From positions 1,130,501-1,194,500 of the forward strand of contig JAPPUL010000081.1 of NCBI GenBank assembly GCA_026874595.1: 64,000 nt of DNA. Reading direction: 5' to 3'. The notes under the pieces are model-generated. The model saw only the letters and a list, made by a program, of their open reading frames with translations, did no database searches and was not told where the DNA came from. The position numbers and the translations under genes are program-made. Positions within the stretch are counted from its first letter, which is position 1. Each line of letters starts with the position of its first letter. The DNA comes from Sipunculus nudus (Eukaryota; Annelida; Sipuncula; Golfingiida; Sipunculidae). Positions 19,631 to 29,908 of this stretch are shown one piece after another.

Positions 19631-20836
19631 ATGGCTAAAGAAAAGTTTGAGAGGACAAAACCACATGTTAATGTGGGAACGATAGGACATGTTGACCATG
19701 GTAAGACAACTCTTACTGCGGCAATAACGCAAATATCTGCCCTATTAGGAATGGCAGATGCAAAGAAATTTGATGAGATAGATAATGCGCCTGAGGAGAA
19801 GGCAAGGGGAATAACCATAGCAACACAGCATGTAGAGTACGAAACAGCTAACAGACACTACGCCCACGTAGACTGCCCAGGGCATGCAGATTATGTAAAA
19901 AACATGATAACGGGAGCAGCCCAAATGGATGGTGCGATATTGGTAGTTAGTGCAGCAGATGGGCCTATGCCGCAAACGCGAGAACATATACTTTTGGCAA
20001 GGCAGGTAGGGGTACCGTCAATAGTGGTATTTTTGAATAAAGTAGATATGGTAGATGATCCTGAGCTAATAGAGCTAATAGAGGAGGAGGTGAGAGATCT
20101 TTTAAAGGAGTATAGCTTTCCTGGGGATGAGATACCTATAATACGTGGTTCGGCAAAGAAAGCGCTTGATGCGTGTATGGAAGGGAAGGGTGTAGACGAT
20201 GAAGCCTATGGTCCAATAAAAGAGCTTCTGGGTCGGGTAGATGAGTATATACCTTTACCTGAGCGAGCAATAGATAAAGCGTTTTTAATGCCGGTTGAGG
20301 ATGTTTTTAGTATAACGGGACGAGGGACGGTTGCAACTGGACGAATTGAGCAAGGTAAGATAAAGGTGGGCGAGGAAGTTGAGATGGTAGGGATACGAGA
20401 GACAGGGAAGACGACGGTGACAGGGGTTGAGATGTTTCGTAAGCTTTTGGACAGTGGAGAGGCAGGAGATAATGTAGGACTTTTGCTTCGAGGGATAGAT
20501 AGGAAAGGGATAGAGCGAGGTCAGGTTTTAGCGGCACCGGGCTCGATAACGCCACATAAGAAGTTCAAGGCGCAAGTTTATATATTGACAAAAGATGAGG
20601 GGGGCCGTCATACTCCATTTTTCAATGGTTATAGGCCACAGTTATATTTCAGGACAACAGACGTAACAGGTAATGTAACCTTAGATAAAGGTGTTGAGAT
20701 GGTAATGCCTGGAGATAATGTGTCTCTTGAGGTTGAACTTATAAGCACAATAGCAATGGATCAGGGGTTAAAGTTTGCAATACGAGAAGGTGGGAGGACA
20801 GTGGGTGCAGGCACGGTGACAGAAGTTATAGCATAG
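19631..20836 (+). CDS. tuf: Translation elongation factor Tu
   Basis: 401 residues. The GTP-binding motifs [35 protein letters not shown] and NKVDMVDD are intact, and a gagga ribosome binding site precedes the ATG. It delivers aminoacyl-tRNA to the ribosome. Only one tuf copy is seen in the window. The 115-bp spacer after fusA may contain an additional promoter. Confidence 0.98.
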   Translation: MAKEKFERTKPHVNVGTIGHVDHGKTTLTAAITQISALLGMADAKKFDEIDNAPEEKARGITIATQHVEYETANRHYAHVDCPGHADYVKNMITGAAQMDGAILVVSAADGPMPQTREHILLARQVGVPSIVVFLNKVDMVDDPELIELIEEEVRDLLKEYSFPGDEIPIIRGSAKKALDACMEGKGVDDEAYGPIKELLGRVDEYIPLPERAIDKAFLMPVEDVFSITGRGTVATGRIEQGKIKVGEEVEMVGIRETGKTTVTGVEMFRKLLDSGEAGDNVGLLLRGIDRKGIERGQVLAAPGSITPHKKFKAQVYILTKDEGGRHTPFFNGYRPQLYFRTTDVTGNVTLDKGVEMVMPGDNVSLEVELISTIAMDQGLKFAIREGGRTVGAGTVTEVIA

Positions 20837-20923
20837 TGTTAAGACTTTACAAAACGAAGTAAATATGGAAGACGAAGTAAATAGGCAAAACAAGGAAAAT
20901 AGGGAAAACGGGGATAAAGCGGA

Positions 20924-21229
20924 ATGAGTCAAAAGATACGGGTAAGGTTAAAGAGTTTTGACGGACGATTAGTAGACAAGTCGGCAAAAACGATAGCGCA
21001 GACGGTAAGACGTATAGGTGCAGTTATATCGGGTCCTATACCTTTGCCAACAAAGATAAACAAGTATACAGTGCTGCGATCGCCGCATGTAAACAAAGAA
21101 TCGCGAGAGCAGTTTGAAATGCGTACACATAAGCGGCTTATAGATATCCATAATCCAACAAACGAGACGATAGAAGCGTTAACAAGGCTTGAGATACCGG
21201 CAGGAGTGGATGTTGAGATTAACCAGTAA
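20924..21229 (+). CDS. rpsJ: Small subunit ribosomal protein S10
   Basis: 101 residues with the family signature [20 protein letters not shown] and [20 protein letters not shown]. First gene of the S10 section of the cluster. The 87-bp spacer before it contains imperfect direct repeats (acgaagtaaatatgg and acgaagtaaatagg). Confidence 0.97.
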   Translation: MSQKIRVRLKSFDGRLVDKSAKTIAQTVRRIGAVISGPIPLPTKINKYTVLRSPHVNKESREQFEMRTHKRLIDIHNPTNETIEALTRLEIPAGVDVEINQ

Positions 21230-21270
21230 AGGTATTGGCGGATATAGAATAAAAAGGGAGGAATTTGTGG

Positions 21271-21915
21271 ATGACTAAAAATAAAAATAGAATGTGTTTA
21301 ATAGGTCGCAAGCTTGGAATGAATCAGATATTTGACGATAAGGATAATCTTGTTGCCGTAACGGTAGTAGAAGCAGGGCCCTGCACGGTGCTGTATAAGA
21401 AGGGCTATAAGAAAGGAGTTAACGTTGCGCTTGGATACGAGGATAAGTTTAAGGGGATAACTGAAGCAAAAAAGGTTTTTTGGGATAAGCTTGAGGTATA
21501 TCCGAAGTCATTTATAAAGGAGTTTGCATGTGGGGATGCATTTGGGGAGAACGAAGTTGGGACAATTGTAAAGGCAGATATTTTTGCGATTGGAGATTAC
21601 GTTGATGTTCAGTCAAAGACGAAAGGACGAGGGTTTCAGGGGGTCATAAAGCGGCATAATTTTAGTCGCGGTCCTGAGACGCACGGGTCAAGATATCATA
21701 GAAGGCCTGGCTCAATGGGAGCATGTGCAGATCCGTCAAGAGTATTTAAAGGCAAAAAGTTGCCTGGGCGTATGGGGAACGTTGCACGTACAGTACAAAA
21801 TTTAAAGGTTCTTAGAGTTGATGCAGATAAAAATATACTAATTGTAAAAGGAGCTATCCCCGGCCCGTCAAATGGGCTAGTATACATAAAAAGCGCAGTA
21901 AAAAAGGGTAAATAG
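21271..21915 (+). CDS. rplC: Large subunit ribosomal protein L3
   Basis: 214 residues from ATG 21271, nine bases after gggagg. A TTG two codons earlier is a less likely start. Conserved features are [26 protein letters not shown] and [20 protein letters not shown] near the peptidyl transferase centre. Full length. Confidence 0.97.
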   Translation: MTKNKNRMCLIGRKLGMNQIFDDKDNLVAVTVVEAGPCTVLYKKGYKKGVNVALGYEDKFKGITEAKKVFWDKLEVYPKSFIKEFACGDAFGENEVGTIVKADIFAIGDYVDVQSKTKGRGFQGVIKRHNFSRGPETHGSRYHRRPGSMGACADPSRVFKGKKLPGRMGNVARTVQNLKVLRVDADKNILIVKGAIPGPSNGLVYIKSAVKKGK

Positions 21916-22013
21916 CAAGGCTAAATAGCGTAGCTAAAGTATCGTAGTGAAAGGTTATAGACGGACAAATTAAAAAGATTAAATAATATTGTATAAAATA
22001 AAGAGAGCAAATC

Positions 22014-22844
22014 ATGGGTGACAAAGGGGACAAAGGGAGCAAAGGGAGCAAAGCGACAGGCACAGGGGCAGAAGGAGGGAGAGGAGGGAAGAGAGGAGAG
22101 GGGGAGGTGGGAGATAAGGAGAAATCTCATACTGAAGAGCGGAAGGGAGCAGATGGGGGTGGTGCAGTTGTAAAAGAGCTTGAGGTAGTGGGAGCAGATG
22201 GTTCTGGAGTTGAGAAGTTGAAGCCAAGTGGGAAATTATTCGCTACCGAGCCAAATATTGCGGTACTGGAGCAGGCAATACATAACGAACGTGCAAATAG
22301 GCGTCTTGGCACAGCCTGTACAAAAGAGCGAGGGTATGTGCGTGGTAGTACAAGGAAGCCGTGGAAGCAGAAGGGGACAGGGCGGGCGCGTGCAGGTTCT
22401 GTCAAAAGTCCTATATGGCGTGGTGGCGGGGTAACATTTGGGCCGTTGCCAAGAGATTATAGTTACCGATTGCCTAAGAAGGTAAAAAGGCTTTCGATAG
22501 TGTCGGTATTAAATAAGAGGCTTATGGAAGGAAGGCTACGTGTGGCACAAGAGCTAAATATTAGTGGGAAAAGCAAAGAGGCTTGCAAAGTGTTATACGA
22601 CATGAGCTTGTTGAAGAAAGAGGGTGGAGAGCGTAAAGGAGCTGGCTTAAAGAAGAGCTTAAGAGGCTATAGGCTGCTTGTGATAACAGGCGATGAAAAC
22701 GCTAAATTAAAGCGAAGTACAAAGAATATCCCTTGGGTAAAGTACTTAATTTATAAAAGACTAAACGTTCTTGACATATTTTATGCACATGAAGTACTTA
22801 TTGAAAAACGAGCTTTAGAAGAGCTTGAAAAGATGTATAAATAG
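22014..22844 (+). CDS. rplD: Large subunit ribosomal protein L4 with low-complexity N-terminal extension
   Basis: 276 residues, against about 205 for typical L4. The core is normal: EPNIAVLEQAIHNERANRR, RKPWKQKGTGRARAGS and the WRGGGVTFGP loop that lines the exit tunnel. The extra 50 or so residues at the N-terminus are low complexity (MGDKGDKGSKGSK, then Gly/Glu/Lys-rich). They come from 9-bp DNA repeats (gacaaaggg, agcaaaggg). The start could instead be one of the later internal codons, but no better ATG with a ribosome binding site is evident before the core. L4 also represses the S10 operon in some bacteria. Confidence 0.93.
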   Translation: MGDKGDKGSKGSKATGTGAEGGRGGKRGEGEVGDKEKSHTEERKGADGGGAVVKELEVVGADGSGVEKLKPSGKLFATEPNIAVLEQAIHNERANRRLGTACTKERGYVRGSTRKPWKQKGTGRARAGSVKSPIWRGGGVTFGPLPRDYSYRLPKKVKRLSIVSVLNKRLMEGRLRVAQELNISGKSKEACKVLYDMSLLKKEGGERKGAGLKKSLRGYRLLVITGDENAKLKRSTKNIPWVKYLIYKRLNVLDIFYAHEVLIEKRALEELEKMYK

Positions 22845-22882
22845 ATAATAAGAAATGGTAAAAAGGGGCTTGAAAGTAAGAT

Positions 22883-23167
22883 ATGGATGAAAATGCCTTA
22901 ATAGTAAGGCCATTAATAACAGAGAAGAGTACGTTGTTAAGAGAGGGGAATAAATATTGCTTTGAGGTACATAAAAGTACGAATAAGATAATGTTAAAAA
23001 AGCTTTTTGAGAGTAAGTTTAATGTAAAAGTAATAAGCTGCAGCATAGTAAACAAGAAAGGTAAGAAGCGTCGCACGCGTTATGGAACAAGTTATGGTTC
23101 GGGTCATAAGAAAGCAATAATAACGCTCTTGGAAGGGCAGGCACTAGAATTTTACGAAGGGGTATAA
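22883..23167 (+). CDS. rplW: Large subunit ribosomal protein L23
   Basis: 94 residues. LIVRPLITEKSTLLREGNKY and KRRTRYGTSYGSGHKKAIITL match the family. It sits at the exit-tunnel rim and docks trigger factor and SRP. Thirteen bases separate it from rplB. Confidence 0.96.
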   Translation: MDENALIVRPLITEKSTLLREGNKYCFEVHKSTNKIMLKKLFESKFNVKVISCSIVNKKGKKRRTRYGTSYGSGHKKAIITLLEGQALEFYEGV

Positions 23168-23180
23168 AAGATAGATATAG

Positions 23181-24017
23181 ATGGGAATAAGAAAATTAAA
23201 ACCAACAACATCTTCCCAAAGATTTAAGAGCGTCTCAACTTTTGAAGAGCTAACTAAAGAAAAGCCTCTAAAAGGGCTTTCAAAGGGACTAAGCAAGAAA
23301 GCGGGGCGAGGAGCTAAGGGAAGAATAAGCGTTCGGAGGCGTGGGGGAGGACATAAAAGGAAATATCGGATAATAGATTTCCGAAGAGACAAATACAACA
23401 AAGAAGCAAAAGTTGCAAGTATAGAATACGATCCAAACCGAAACAGTCGTATAGCCTTGCTGCACTACAAAGATGGAGAAAAACGTTATATATTAGCTCC
23501 AGATAAGTTAAAAGTTGGGATGATAATTATGTCTGGAGCAGGAATAAAGGCAACAGTAGGTAATTCATTACCCTTAAAAGACATTCCACTTGGGACAATA
23601 GTGCATAATATAGAATTATATCCAAAGAAAGGGGGCCAACTTGCAAGGTCAGCGGGAGCATATGCACAATTGTCAGCAAAAGAAGGAGATTACTGTAACC
23701 TAAAGTTACCCTCAGGCGAGGTAAGGCGAATATACAATATGTGTATGGCAACAGTAGGCCAGGTTGGTAATATAAATCATGAAAACATATCACTTGGGAA
23801 AGCAGGAAAGAGTCGCTGGCTTGGGAAACGTTCAAAGGTACGTGGTGTTGCAATGAATCCGGTAGATCATCCGCACGGAGGAGGTGAAGGTAAAACATCA
23901 GGTGGGCGTCATCCTGTAAGTCCTTGGGGCAAGCCAACTAAAGGGTATAAAACAAGAAAGAAGAAAAAGGCATCAAATAGATTCATAGTGACTAAGCGCA
24001 AAAGTAAGAAAAAGTAG
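23181..24017 (+). CDS. rplB: Large subunit ribosomal protein L2
   Basis: 278 residues, normal length. Motifs include [40 protein letters not shown] and the conserved [12 protein letters not shown] with its catalytic-centre histidine. Required for peptidyl transferase activity and subunit association. Confidence 0.98.
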   Translation: MGIRKLKPTTSSQRFKSVSTFEELTKEKPLKGLSKGLSKKAGRGAKGRISVRRRGGGHKRKYRIIDFRRDKYNKEAKVASIEYDPNRNSRIALLHYKDGEKRYILAPDKLKVGMIIMSGAGIKATVGNSLPLKDIPLGTIVHNIELYPKKGGQLARSAGAYAQLSAKEGDYCNLKLPSGEVRRIYNMCMATVGQVGNINHENISLGKAGKSRWLGKRSKVRGVAMNPVDHPHGGGEGKTSGGRHPVSPWGKPTKGYKTRKKKKASNRFIVTKRKSKKK

Positions 24018-24036
24018 AGAACTAAAATATGCTAAA

Positions 24037-24090
24037 GCTAAGAAAGTTAAAGAAAGTTAAATTGAAAGTTAAATTGAAAGTTAAGTTAAT
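24037..24090 (+). repeat. Short tandem repeat in the rplB-rpsS spacer
   Basis: Copies of aaagttaaattg and the shorter aaagttaa run head to tail in the 166-bp spacer. The rest of the spacer contains a second small duplication (aattatatttga). I see no promoter I would defend. Confidence 0.8.
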
Positions 24091-24183
24091 ATAGCTAGGG
24101 AATTAGAAAAATAAAGAAAAATAATTATATAATAAATTATATTTGAAAAATTATATTTGAATTAAAGAAGGTTTATAAAGAAT

Positions 24184-24459
24184 ATGGCAAGATCGCTAAA
24201 GAAGGGTCCATTTGTAAGTAAGAGTTTATATAAGAAAATCACAAATAGTCTTGGTGATGGTAAGAAAAAGCCGATTAAAACGTGGTCTCGAAGCTCAACA
24301 ATAATCCCGGATATGATTGGGCACACAATAAACGTGTATAATGGAAAGAACTTTATACCTGTATTCATATCGGAAGGGCTTGTTGGGCATAAGCTTGGCG
24401 AGTTTGCACCTACAAGAATATTTAAAAGTCATAGTGGGAGTAAGAAAGGAAGACTTTAA
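24184..24459 (+). CDS. rpsS: Small subunit ribosomal protein S19
   Basis: 91 residues with [31 protein letters not shown] and [15 protein letters not shown], all characteristic. It forms a complex with S13 in the 30S head. Confidence 0.97.
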   Translation: MARSLKKGPFVSKSLYKKITNSLGDGKKKPIKTWSRSSTIIPDMIGHTINVYNGKNFIPVFISEGLVGHKLGEFAPTRIFKSHSGSKKGRL

Positions 24460-24647
24460 AAAAAGGGGCTTAAGTCGTGGAGTGCATAAAAAGATGCGGT
24501 TAAAGCATATGTATATTAAAGCATATATATATATAAAGGAAAAGGTTAGAAAAAGCCTAGTATGAAATATAGTTTAGTATGAAATATAATCATGAATTAT
24601 AATATATATATAAATAAGATAATAAGATGAAACGGAGTAATTTAGAA

Positions 24648-25007
24648 ATGGAAGGGCATGCAACATCTAAATACAATAGAATATCAGTAAAGAAATTAAA
24701 GCGAGTATCAAAAGGCTTTTATGGGATGGGATATGAGAAAGCGATAAGAATACTTGAGCATTTGCCACAGAAGGGAGCGTATTTGCTAAGAAAGACCTTA
24801 AAGAGCGCGGCATCTAATTTAATAAATCAAGGTGGAGTACAAGTTAAAGAGAAAGACTTTGTGATAAAAAAGATAATCTTAAATCAGGGTACAATGCTAA
24901 AGAGAGTGCGGCCCCGAGCTCGCGGGAGAGCGGATAGAATATGCAAGCCAACGAGTCATATAAAAGTTGTTTTGTGGTCGGGGCAAGAAGAGGAAGAAAA
25001 TGAATAA
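24648..25007 (+). CDS. rplV: Large subunit ribosomal protein L22
   Basis: 119 residues if started at ATG 24648, which has cggag ten bases upstream and gives a normal L22 N-terminus (MEGHATSKYNRISVKKLKRV). An ATG 21 bases earlier is possible. The tunnel-loop region is RVRPRARGRADRICKPTSHI. Its conserved beta hairpin reaches into the exit tunnel. A 167-bp AT-rich spacer precedes it. Confidence 0.95.
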   Translation: MEGHATSKYNRISVKKLKRVSKGFYGMGYEKAIRILEHLPQKGAYLLRKTLKSAASNLINQGGVQVKEKDFVIKKIILNQGTMLKRVRPRARGRADRICKPTSHIKVVLWSGQEEEENE

Positions 25008-25026
25008 ATATGAGGTAAAAGAATAA

Positions 25027-25707
25027 ATGGGACAAAAAGTAAACCCTATAGGGATACGGCTTGGTATTATTCGCACATGGAATTCAAAATGGTACATGAA
25101 GGAGAATTATGGAGATAATCTGCTTGAAGATCTTGCAATACGCAGGCACATAAACAAAAGTCTTTCTAAGGCAGAGATAGGGAAAGTGGAGATAATACGC
25201 TATCCTGAGAAGATAAATATAAACATATTGACAGCTCGCCCTGGGCTTATAATAGGAAAGAAAGGAAGTGATATAGAGACCTTAAAAAAGGCGCTTACAA
25301 AGTACACAAAGAAAAGTATCCATTTAAGTATAATAGAGCTTAGGAATACGAATCTGAATGCTAAGTTAGTCGCAGAACAAGTAGCCCGACAAATAGAAGG
25401 GCGATCATCTCACAAACGTGCTATGAAGCAGTCAATTCAAAATACGATGAAAGCAGGAGCAAAAGGAATAAAGATACTGGTATCTGGACGACTTGGGGGA
25501 GCGGAGATGGCTCGAAAGGAGCTTTACAAAGAAGGACGTATTCCCTTGCATACATTCAGGGCCGATATAGATTATAGTTTTGCAGAAAGTCTAACGAAGT
25601 TTGGAAAGATAGGTGTTAAGGTCTGGATTTATAAAGGTGATATACTAAGTCAAAAAGATAAAGAATGGAGTAGCACTGATGTTGATGCCAAAAAAAACAA
25701 AGTTTAG
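25027..25707 (+). CDS. rpsC: Small subunit ribosomal protein S3
   Basis: 226 residues. [20 protein letters not shown] starts the protein. The KH domain carries [18 protein letters not shown], and the C-terminal domain includes [12 protein letters not shown] and [15 protein letters not shown]3 helps form the mRNA entry helicase. Its last 23 bases overlap rplP. Confidence 0.98.
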   Translation: MGQKVNPIGIRLGIIRTWNSKWYMKENYGDNLLEDLAIRRHINKSLSKAEIGKVEIIRYPEKININILTARPGLIIGKKGSDIETLKKALTKYTKKSIHLSIIELRNTNLNAKLVAEQVARQIEGRSSHKRAMKQSIQNTMKAGAKGIKILVSGRLGGAEMARKELYKEGRIPLHTFRADIDYSFAESLTKFGKIGVKVWIYKGDILSQKDKEWSSTDVDAKKNKV

Positions 25708-26086
25708 AAAGCGCCAGCGTGGCCGATTAAAGGGGATGGCAAATAGAGGCAATAGTATAGATTTTGGAGAACATGCATTGTATGCAACGGAGCCTGGAGT
25801 GATAACAAATAGGCAGATAGAGGCATGTCGAGTGTCGATATCTCGTCATATAAAGCGTGGTGGTAAAATCTATTTAAGAATATTCCCAGATTTCCCCTAT
25901 ACGAAAAAGCCTGCTGAGACGCGTATGGGAAAGGGAAAAGGGAATCCTGAGATGTGGGTTTCAAAGGTACGTCCTGGGCGCATATTGTTTGAAATAGCTG
26001 GAGCAGACAAGGAAACGGCAATGGGTGCTATGAGACTTGCTGCATACAAGCTGCCTGTAAAAACAAAGTTCATAAGCAAGCTCTAA
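25685..26086 (+). CDS. rplP: Large subunit ribosomal protein L16
   Basis: 133 residues from ATG 25685 ([17 protein letters not shown]), inside the end of rpsC. The overlap suggests translational coupling. [20 protein letters not shown] is the conserved region near the A-site. An ATG two codons earlier is possible. Confidence 0.97.
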   Translation: MPKKTKFRKRQRGRLKGMANRGNSIDFGEHALYATEPGVITNRQIEACRVSISRHIKRGGKIYLRIFPDFPYTKKPAETRMGKGKGNPEMWVSKVRPGRILFEIAGADKETAMGAMRLAAYKLPVKTKFISKL

Positions 26087-26115
26087 ATATTGTATTATAA
26101 ATTGGAAAAGAAGAG

Positions 26116-26328
26116 ATGAAGATATCGGAATTAAAAGACAAGACAATAGCAGAACTAAATACCTTACATAAGGACTTAACAGAAGAATATAGAAATCTTC
26201 GGTTTCAATTAGTACTAGGAGCGGTTTCCAATGTGTCAAGGCAGCGGGAAACAAAGCGAAATATAGCACAAGTCAAAACATTATTGAGAGAGTACGATCT
26301 TGGGCTAAGAGAAAAGAAGCAAGATTAA
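26116..26328 (+). CDS. rpmC: Large subunit ribosomal protein L29
   Basis: 70 residues. The two-helix protein shows EYRNLRFQLVLGAVSNVSRQRETKR-type conservation, here RNLRFQLVLGAVSNVSR followed by RNIAQVKTLLRE. It lies at the exit tunnel beside L23. Confidence 0.94.
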   Translation: MKISELKDKTIAELNTLHKDLTEEYRNLRFQLVLGAVSNVSRQRETKRNIAQVKTLLREYDLGLREKKQD

Positions 26329-26370
26329 GAGAAAAGGTTCTAAATACTTAAAATACAGAGGGAATAATAG

Positions 26371-26844
26371 ATGAAAGAGTCCAAAGAAGAACAAAATGCA
26401 GAGGGGGGAAGTTCAGTTGAAGAGAGGGGTGAAGAGATGATAGAAGATACAGGAGTAGTTAAAAACCTAGTTAAAAAGCATCCTGGGGGAGATAAAGAAG
26501 GGGAAAGAGGAGGGGAGTCTTCGCTAAAAGAAAGCAAGGCTGATGCGGAGAAGAGAGAAGAGAACGTTAGTGTTATAGAAAAGCTAACTCATCAAGCGAG
26601 GCATAAAAAGACACTCACAGGGAAAGTGGTAAGCGACAAGATGGACAAGACAGTGGTTGTGGAGGTAGAGCGTCTAATTAAGCATTCTATATACAAAAAA
26701 TATATAAAGCGTAGCCGTAGATTGAAGGCACATGACAAGCTAAACAAAGCGAAAGTGGGAGAGGTAGTAAAGATAGTGGAATGCAGGCCCTACAGTAAAG
26801 AAAAGTCATTTCGTATACTTGAGACAGGAAAAGATAAAGGCTAA
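26371..26844 (+). CDS. rpsQ: Small subunit ribosomal protein S17 with long acidic N-terminal extension
   Basis: 157 residues, nearly twice the usual 80-90. The S17 core starts near residue 77 ([19 protein letters not shown]) and ends normally. The first 76 residues are low complexity and rich in Glu, Lys and Gly ([18 protein letters not shown] and similar). No ATG with a convincing ribosome binding site lies closer to the core, so the extension is probably translated. Its function is unknown. Confidence 0.93.
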   Translation: MKESKEEQNAEGGSSVEERGEEMIEDTGVVKNLVKKHPGGDKEGERGGESSLKESKADAEKREENVSVIEKLTHQARHKKTLTGKVVSDKMDKTVVVEVERLIKHSIYKKYIKRSRRLKAHDKLNKAKVGEVVKIVECRPYSKEKSFRILETGKDKG

Positions 26845-26855
26845 GGATAAACTAA

Positions 26856-27224
26856 ATGATACAAGCAGAGACAATATTGCAAGTTGCTGATAACAGTGGT
26901 GCTAAAAAGATTCAGTGTATAAAGGTGCTTGGGAGTTCCAAAAAGCGATATGCCCGAGTTGGAGACATAGTGGTTGCAAGCGTAAAGGTTGCCTCCCCCA
27001 ACATGGGTGTGAAAAAGAAGAATGTGATACGTGCGGTAATAGTAAGAACAAAGCGAGCAATAAACAGAAAAGACGGAACAACACTTAGATTTGATAATAA
27101 TGCGGCAGTAATAATAGATAATAAAAACAATCCTCGAGGGACGAGGATATTTGGGCCTGTAGCCCGAGAGCTTCGAGATAAAGATTTCATGAAGATAATA
27201 TCGCTTGCGCCTGAAGTTATCTAG
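26856..27224 (+). CDS. rplN: Large subunit ribosomal protein L14
   Basis: 122 residues, normal length. [36 protein letters not shown] and [20 protein letters not shown] are family signatures. L14 contributes to intersubunit bridges. Confidence 0.98.
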   Translation: MIQAETILQVADNSGAKKIQCIKVLGSSKKRYARVGDIVVASVKVASPNMGVKKKNVIRAVIVRTKRAINRKDGTTLRFDNNAAVIIDNKNNPRGTRIFGPVARELRDKDFMKIISLAPEVI

Positions 27225-27263
27225 AGGCTGGTAGCAAAGGGAATAGCAAAGGGAATAAAGGTT

Positions 27264-27635
27264 ATGAAAACAAGACAAGGAAATAAAAGGAAAGCGGCAA
27301 AAGGCAAGGTGCAGATAAAATACAAGCTGCGAGTAGATGACGAAGTGGTGGTACTAACTGGCCGTGATATGGGCAAGACAGGCAAGATAGAACATATAAA
27401 TAAGAAACAAGGGAAAGTAAAGCTGCCCTCGATAAACATGGTAAAGAAGCACCGTAAGGCAAATCAGGAGAAACAGACAGGGGAGATAGTAGAAATATCG
27501 TCATATATAGATATATCAAATGTAATGTTGCTTTGTCCAAGTTGTAAAAAAGGTGTTCGGGTAAAAATAAAACAAGAAAATGGCAAACGTAAACGTCACT
27601 GTCACAAATGTGATCGAAATTTAGATAAGAGCTAG
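27264..27635 (+). CDS. rplX: Large subunit ribosomal protein L24
   Basis: 123 residues. The KOW motif region reads DDEVVVLTGRDMGKTGKIEH. The C-terminal part has four cysteines (CPSC and CHKC, 23 residues apart) that could form a zinc ribbon, a feature present in some L24 lineages. The start lies after a duplicated aaagggaatagcaaagggaa segment that supplies the purine-rich leader. Confidence 0.94.
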   Translation: MKTRQGNKRKAAKGKVQIKYKLRVDDEVVVLTGRDMGKTGKIEHINKKQGKVKLPSINMVKKHRKANQEKQTGEIVEISSYIDISNVMLLCPSCKKGVRVKIKQENGKRKRHCHKCDRNLDKS

Positions 27636-27685
27636 GTACATGTTCTTTAGCAATAGTAAAGTGATAAGTATATAAGAGGGAAATA

Positions 27686-28444
27686 ATGGAAAAGGCAGAA
27701 GAAAAGGGAGCAGAAGAAAAGGGAGCAGAAGAAAAGGGAGCAGGAGAGAAGAAGAAAGAAAGAACGGCTGCGACAGAAGGAAAAAAGAAGAAGTCTAAGG
27801 AGGCAGCAGAGAAAGGGCAGAGTGTCGGTGTTGGGAAAGCAGAAAAAAAAGAAGCTAGTACTAACAAAGCAAAGAGAAAGGAAAGTAAAACTTTAGCCAG
27901 TAAAGAGCCTCGTCTGCTTGAGATGTATAGAAAAGAGATAGTGCCGAATATGCTAAAAGAAGGGTTATATAATAACGTAATGCGCGCACCTAAGCTGACG
28001 AAGATAGTGATAAACATAGGGGTAGGCAAAGCAATTGACAACAAAAAACTTCTAGATAACGCAATAGCAGAGCTTAGTAGGATAGCGGGTCAAAAGCCAA
28101 TAAAAACGCAAGCCAAAAAATCGATAGCAAATTTCAAGTTACGTGAAGGAAATGCAATAGGCTGTAAGGTAACGCTACGCGGGAAGAGAATGTATGAATT
28201 TTTAGATAGATTAATAAATGCCTCATTACCTCGTATACGAGATTTCCGAGGACTGTCAAGCAAATCGTTTGATGGACGGGGACAATATTCACTTGGGGTT
28301 AAAGAACAGATAATATTTCCTGAGATAGATTATGATAAGATAGAGCGGATATCGGGGATGAATATAACGTTCATCACAACAGCGCGTAGTGATAGTGAAG
28401 CACATGATATGCTTAAGAGGTTTTCGTTTCCATTTAGAAACTAA
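27686..28444 (+). CDS. rplE: Large subunit ribosomal protein L5 with long N-terminal extension
   Basis: 252 residues, against about 180 usually. The L5 core begins near residue 74 ([20 protein letters not shown]) and is complete through [20 protein letters not shown]. The first 73 residues are lysine/glutamate/alanine-rich and start with three perfect copies of a 15-bp DNA repeat (gcagaagaaaaggga, 27693-27737) coding AEEKG. The extension is in frame from an ATG preceded by gaggga. L5 binds 5S rRNA, and the tail probably lies at the particle surface. Confidence 0.93.
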   Translation: MEKAEEKGAEEKGAEEKGAGEKKKERTAATEGKKKKSKEAAEKGQSVGVGKAEKKEASTNKAKRKESKTLASKEPRLLEMYRKEIVPNMLKEGLYNNVMRAPKLTKIVINIGVGKAIDNKKLLDNAIAELSRIAGQKPIKTQAKKSIANFKLREGNAIGCKVTLRGKRMYEFLDRLINASLPRIRDFRGLSSKSFDGRGQYSLGVKEQIIFPEIDYDKIERISGMNITFITTARSDSEAHDMLKRFSFPFRN

Positions 28445-28518
28445 ATGTTTTAGAAACTAAATGTTATATATCAGGTAAAATGTTTTAGTAGGAATAAAGA
28501 AAAAAGGCAAGGGAAAAG

Positions 28519-28704
28519 ATGGCAAGAAAAGCGTTAATAGTAAAGCAGCAAAAAGGGCATAAATACAAGACTCGAGAATACAATCGATGTAGACTATGCG
28601 GGCGTCCGCGTGGGTATATAAGGAAATTCAAGATGTGCCGAATATGTTTTAGAAAGCTTGTAAACGAAGGGCTAATACCTGGGGTTACAAAGTCAAGCTG
28701 GTAG
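28519..28704 (+). CDS. rpsN: Small subunit ribosomal protein S14, zinc-binding type
   Basis: 61 residues with the C+ zinc ribbon: [20 protein letters not shown]. The short zinc form is typical of spirochaetes, Firmicutes and several other groups, not of most alpha- or gammaproteobacteria. The spacer before it repeats tttagaaactaaatg. Confidence 0.97.
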   Translation: MARKALIVKQQKGHKYKTREYNRCRLCGRPRGYIRKFKMCRICFRKLVNEGLIPGVTKSSW

Positions 28705-28790
28705 TGGTTTTACTTATTTATGAAATAAAAAGTGCAGAAGTAAAGAATAAAAGTAAAGAATAAAAGTTTACTAGGAGTAAATAAAAAGCG

Positions 28791-29189
28791 ATGAGTGTAG
28801 ATCCGGTAGCTAACATGCTTACGAAGCTAAAGAATGCGTCAAATGCGCGTCATAAGGAAGTTGAAATACCTTATTCAAAGCTAAAGTTAGAGATAGTGAA
28901 ATTATTTAAAGAGGAAGGGTTTATAAAGAGTTGCAAGGTAGTAGAGGGGGATAAATATAGTATAATAAAGGTGCAATTAAAATATACACCTAGCAACGAA
29001 AATGTAATAACGCAGATAAAGCGTGTAAGCAAACAAGGATGCCGCATATATAGCAAAGCAGCTGATATTCCCCGGATATTAAACGGACTTGGAGTTGTTA
29101 TAATGTCGACCTCACAAGGGATAATTACAGGCAAGCGTGCACGTGAGGAACTTAAGATAGGGGGAGAAATATTATGCTACATATGGTAA
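28791..29189 (+). CDS. rpsH: Small subunit ribosomal protein S8
   Basis: 132 residues. MSVDPVANMLTKLKNASNAR at the N-terminus and VIMSTSQGIITGKRAREELK near the end match S8. In other bacteria S8 autoregulates the spc operon. A regulatory hairpin upstream was not identified here. Confidence 0.97.
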   Translation: MSVDPVANMLTKLKNASNARHKEVEIPYSKLKLEIVKLFKEEGFIKSCKVVEGDKYSIIKVQLKYTPSNENVITQIKRVSKQGCRIYSKAADIPRILNGLGVVIMSTSQGIITGKRAREELKIGGEILCYIW

Positions 29190-29235
29190 TGAATGGTAAT
29201 GAATGGTAATAAATGGTAATGAAAGAGGTTATTAG

Positions 29236-29829
29236 ATGTCAAGGATAGGTAATAAGATAATAAAGGTGCCTGATGGGGTTAAGGTAAAGTACGAGGGTAG
29301 AAAATTGCAAGTAGAGGGGCCGAAGGGAAAGCTTGAACAAGAAGTACGTAGTGGTATAGACTTTGAATTTAAAGGCGCAGAGAAGGAAGGAAGGAAGGAG
29401 GGAGAGAAGGGAGAGAAGGGAGAGGAGGGAGGCGAGATTGTAGTAAAGCGTTTGGGCGAAACAAAGATGTTAAAATCGCTACATGGGCTTTATAGGAGTT
29501 TACTATCGAACATGGTGCATGGAGTAAAAGAGGGTTTTAGTCGTCGACTTGAATTAAATGGGGTAGCCTATCGAGCGAGTTTAAGCAATACTGATTTAAC
29601 CTTAACAGTGGGCTACTCACATCCGGTAATATTCAAGATACCGGAAGGAGTAGAATGCGAGGTAAAAGACAATACAAAGATACTGTTAAGCAGCCATGAC
29701 AAACAATTATTAGGCGAAACAGCAGCTAAAATAAGGCGTATACGGCCACCAGAGCCCTACAAACGCAAAGGTATAAAGTACGCAGAAGAAGTCATAAGGA
29801 CAAAAGCGGGTAAATCGGGTAAAAAGTAA
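29236..29829 (+). CDS. rplF: Large subunit ribosomal protein L6 with a charged insertion
   Basis: 197 residues. The family ends are intact (MSRIGNKIIKVPDGV, and PEPYKRKGIKYAEEVIRTKA). Residues about 48-67 are an extra Lys/Glu/Gly tract (KEGRKEGEKGEKGEEGG) encoded by reiterated gaagg/gagag. It falls in a loop of the first domain. The spacer upstream is a four-fold repeat of tggtaatgaa. Confidence 0.95.
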   Translation: MSRIGNKIIKVPDGVKVKYEGRKLQVEGPKGKLEQEVRSGIDFEFKGAEKEGRKEGEKGEKGEEGGEIVVKRLGETKMLKSLHGLYRSLLSNMVHGVKEGFSRRLELNGVAYRASLSNTDLTLTVGYSHPVIFKIPEGVECEVKDNTKILLSSHDKQLLGETAAKIRRIRPPEPYKRKGIKYAEEVIRTKAGKSGKK

Positions 29830-29908
29830 TACTAAAAGCAAGTTATAAAATAAGGAAGGGAAATAAAAGAGCAGAGGAAATAAAAGAGCAGAGGAAATAA
29901 AAGATATT

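Noticed and set aside
24470-24565. Small extra gene after rpsS
   Set aside because: It is a shadow frame running out of rpsS into AT-rich spacer, with no ribosome binding site or recognisable content.
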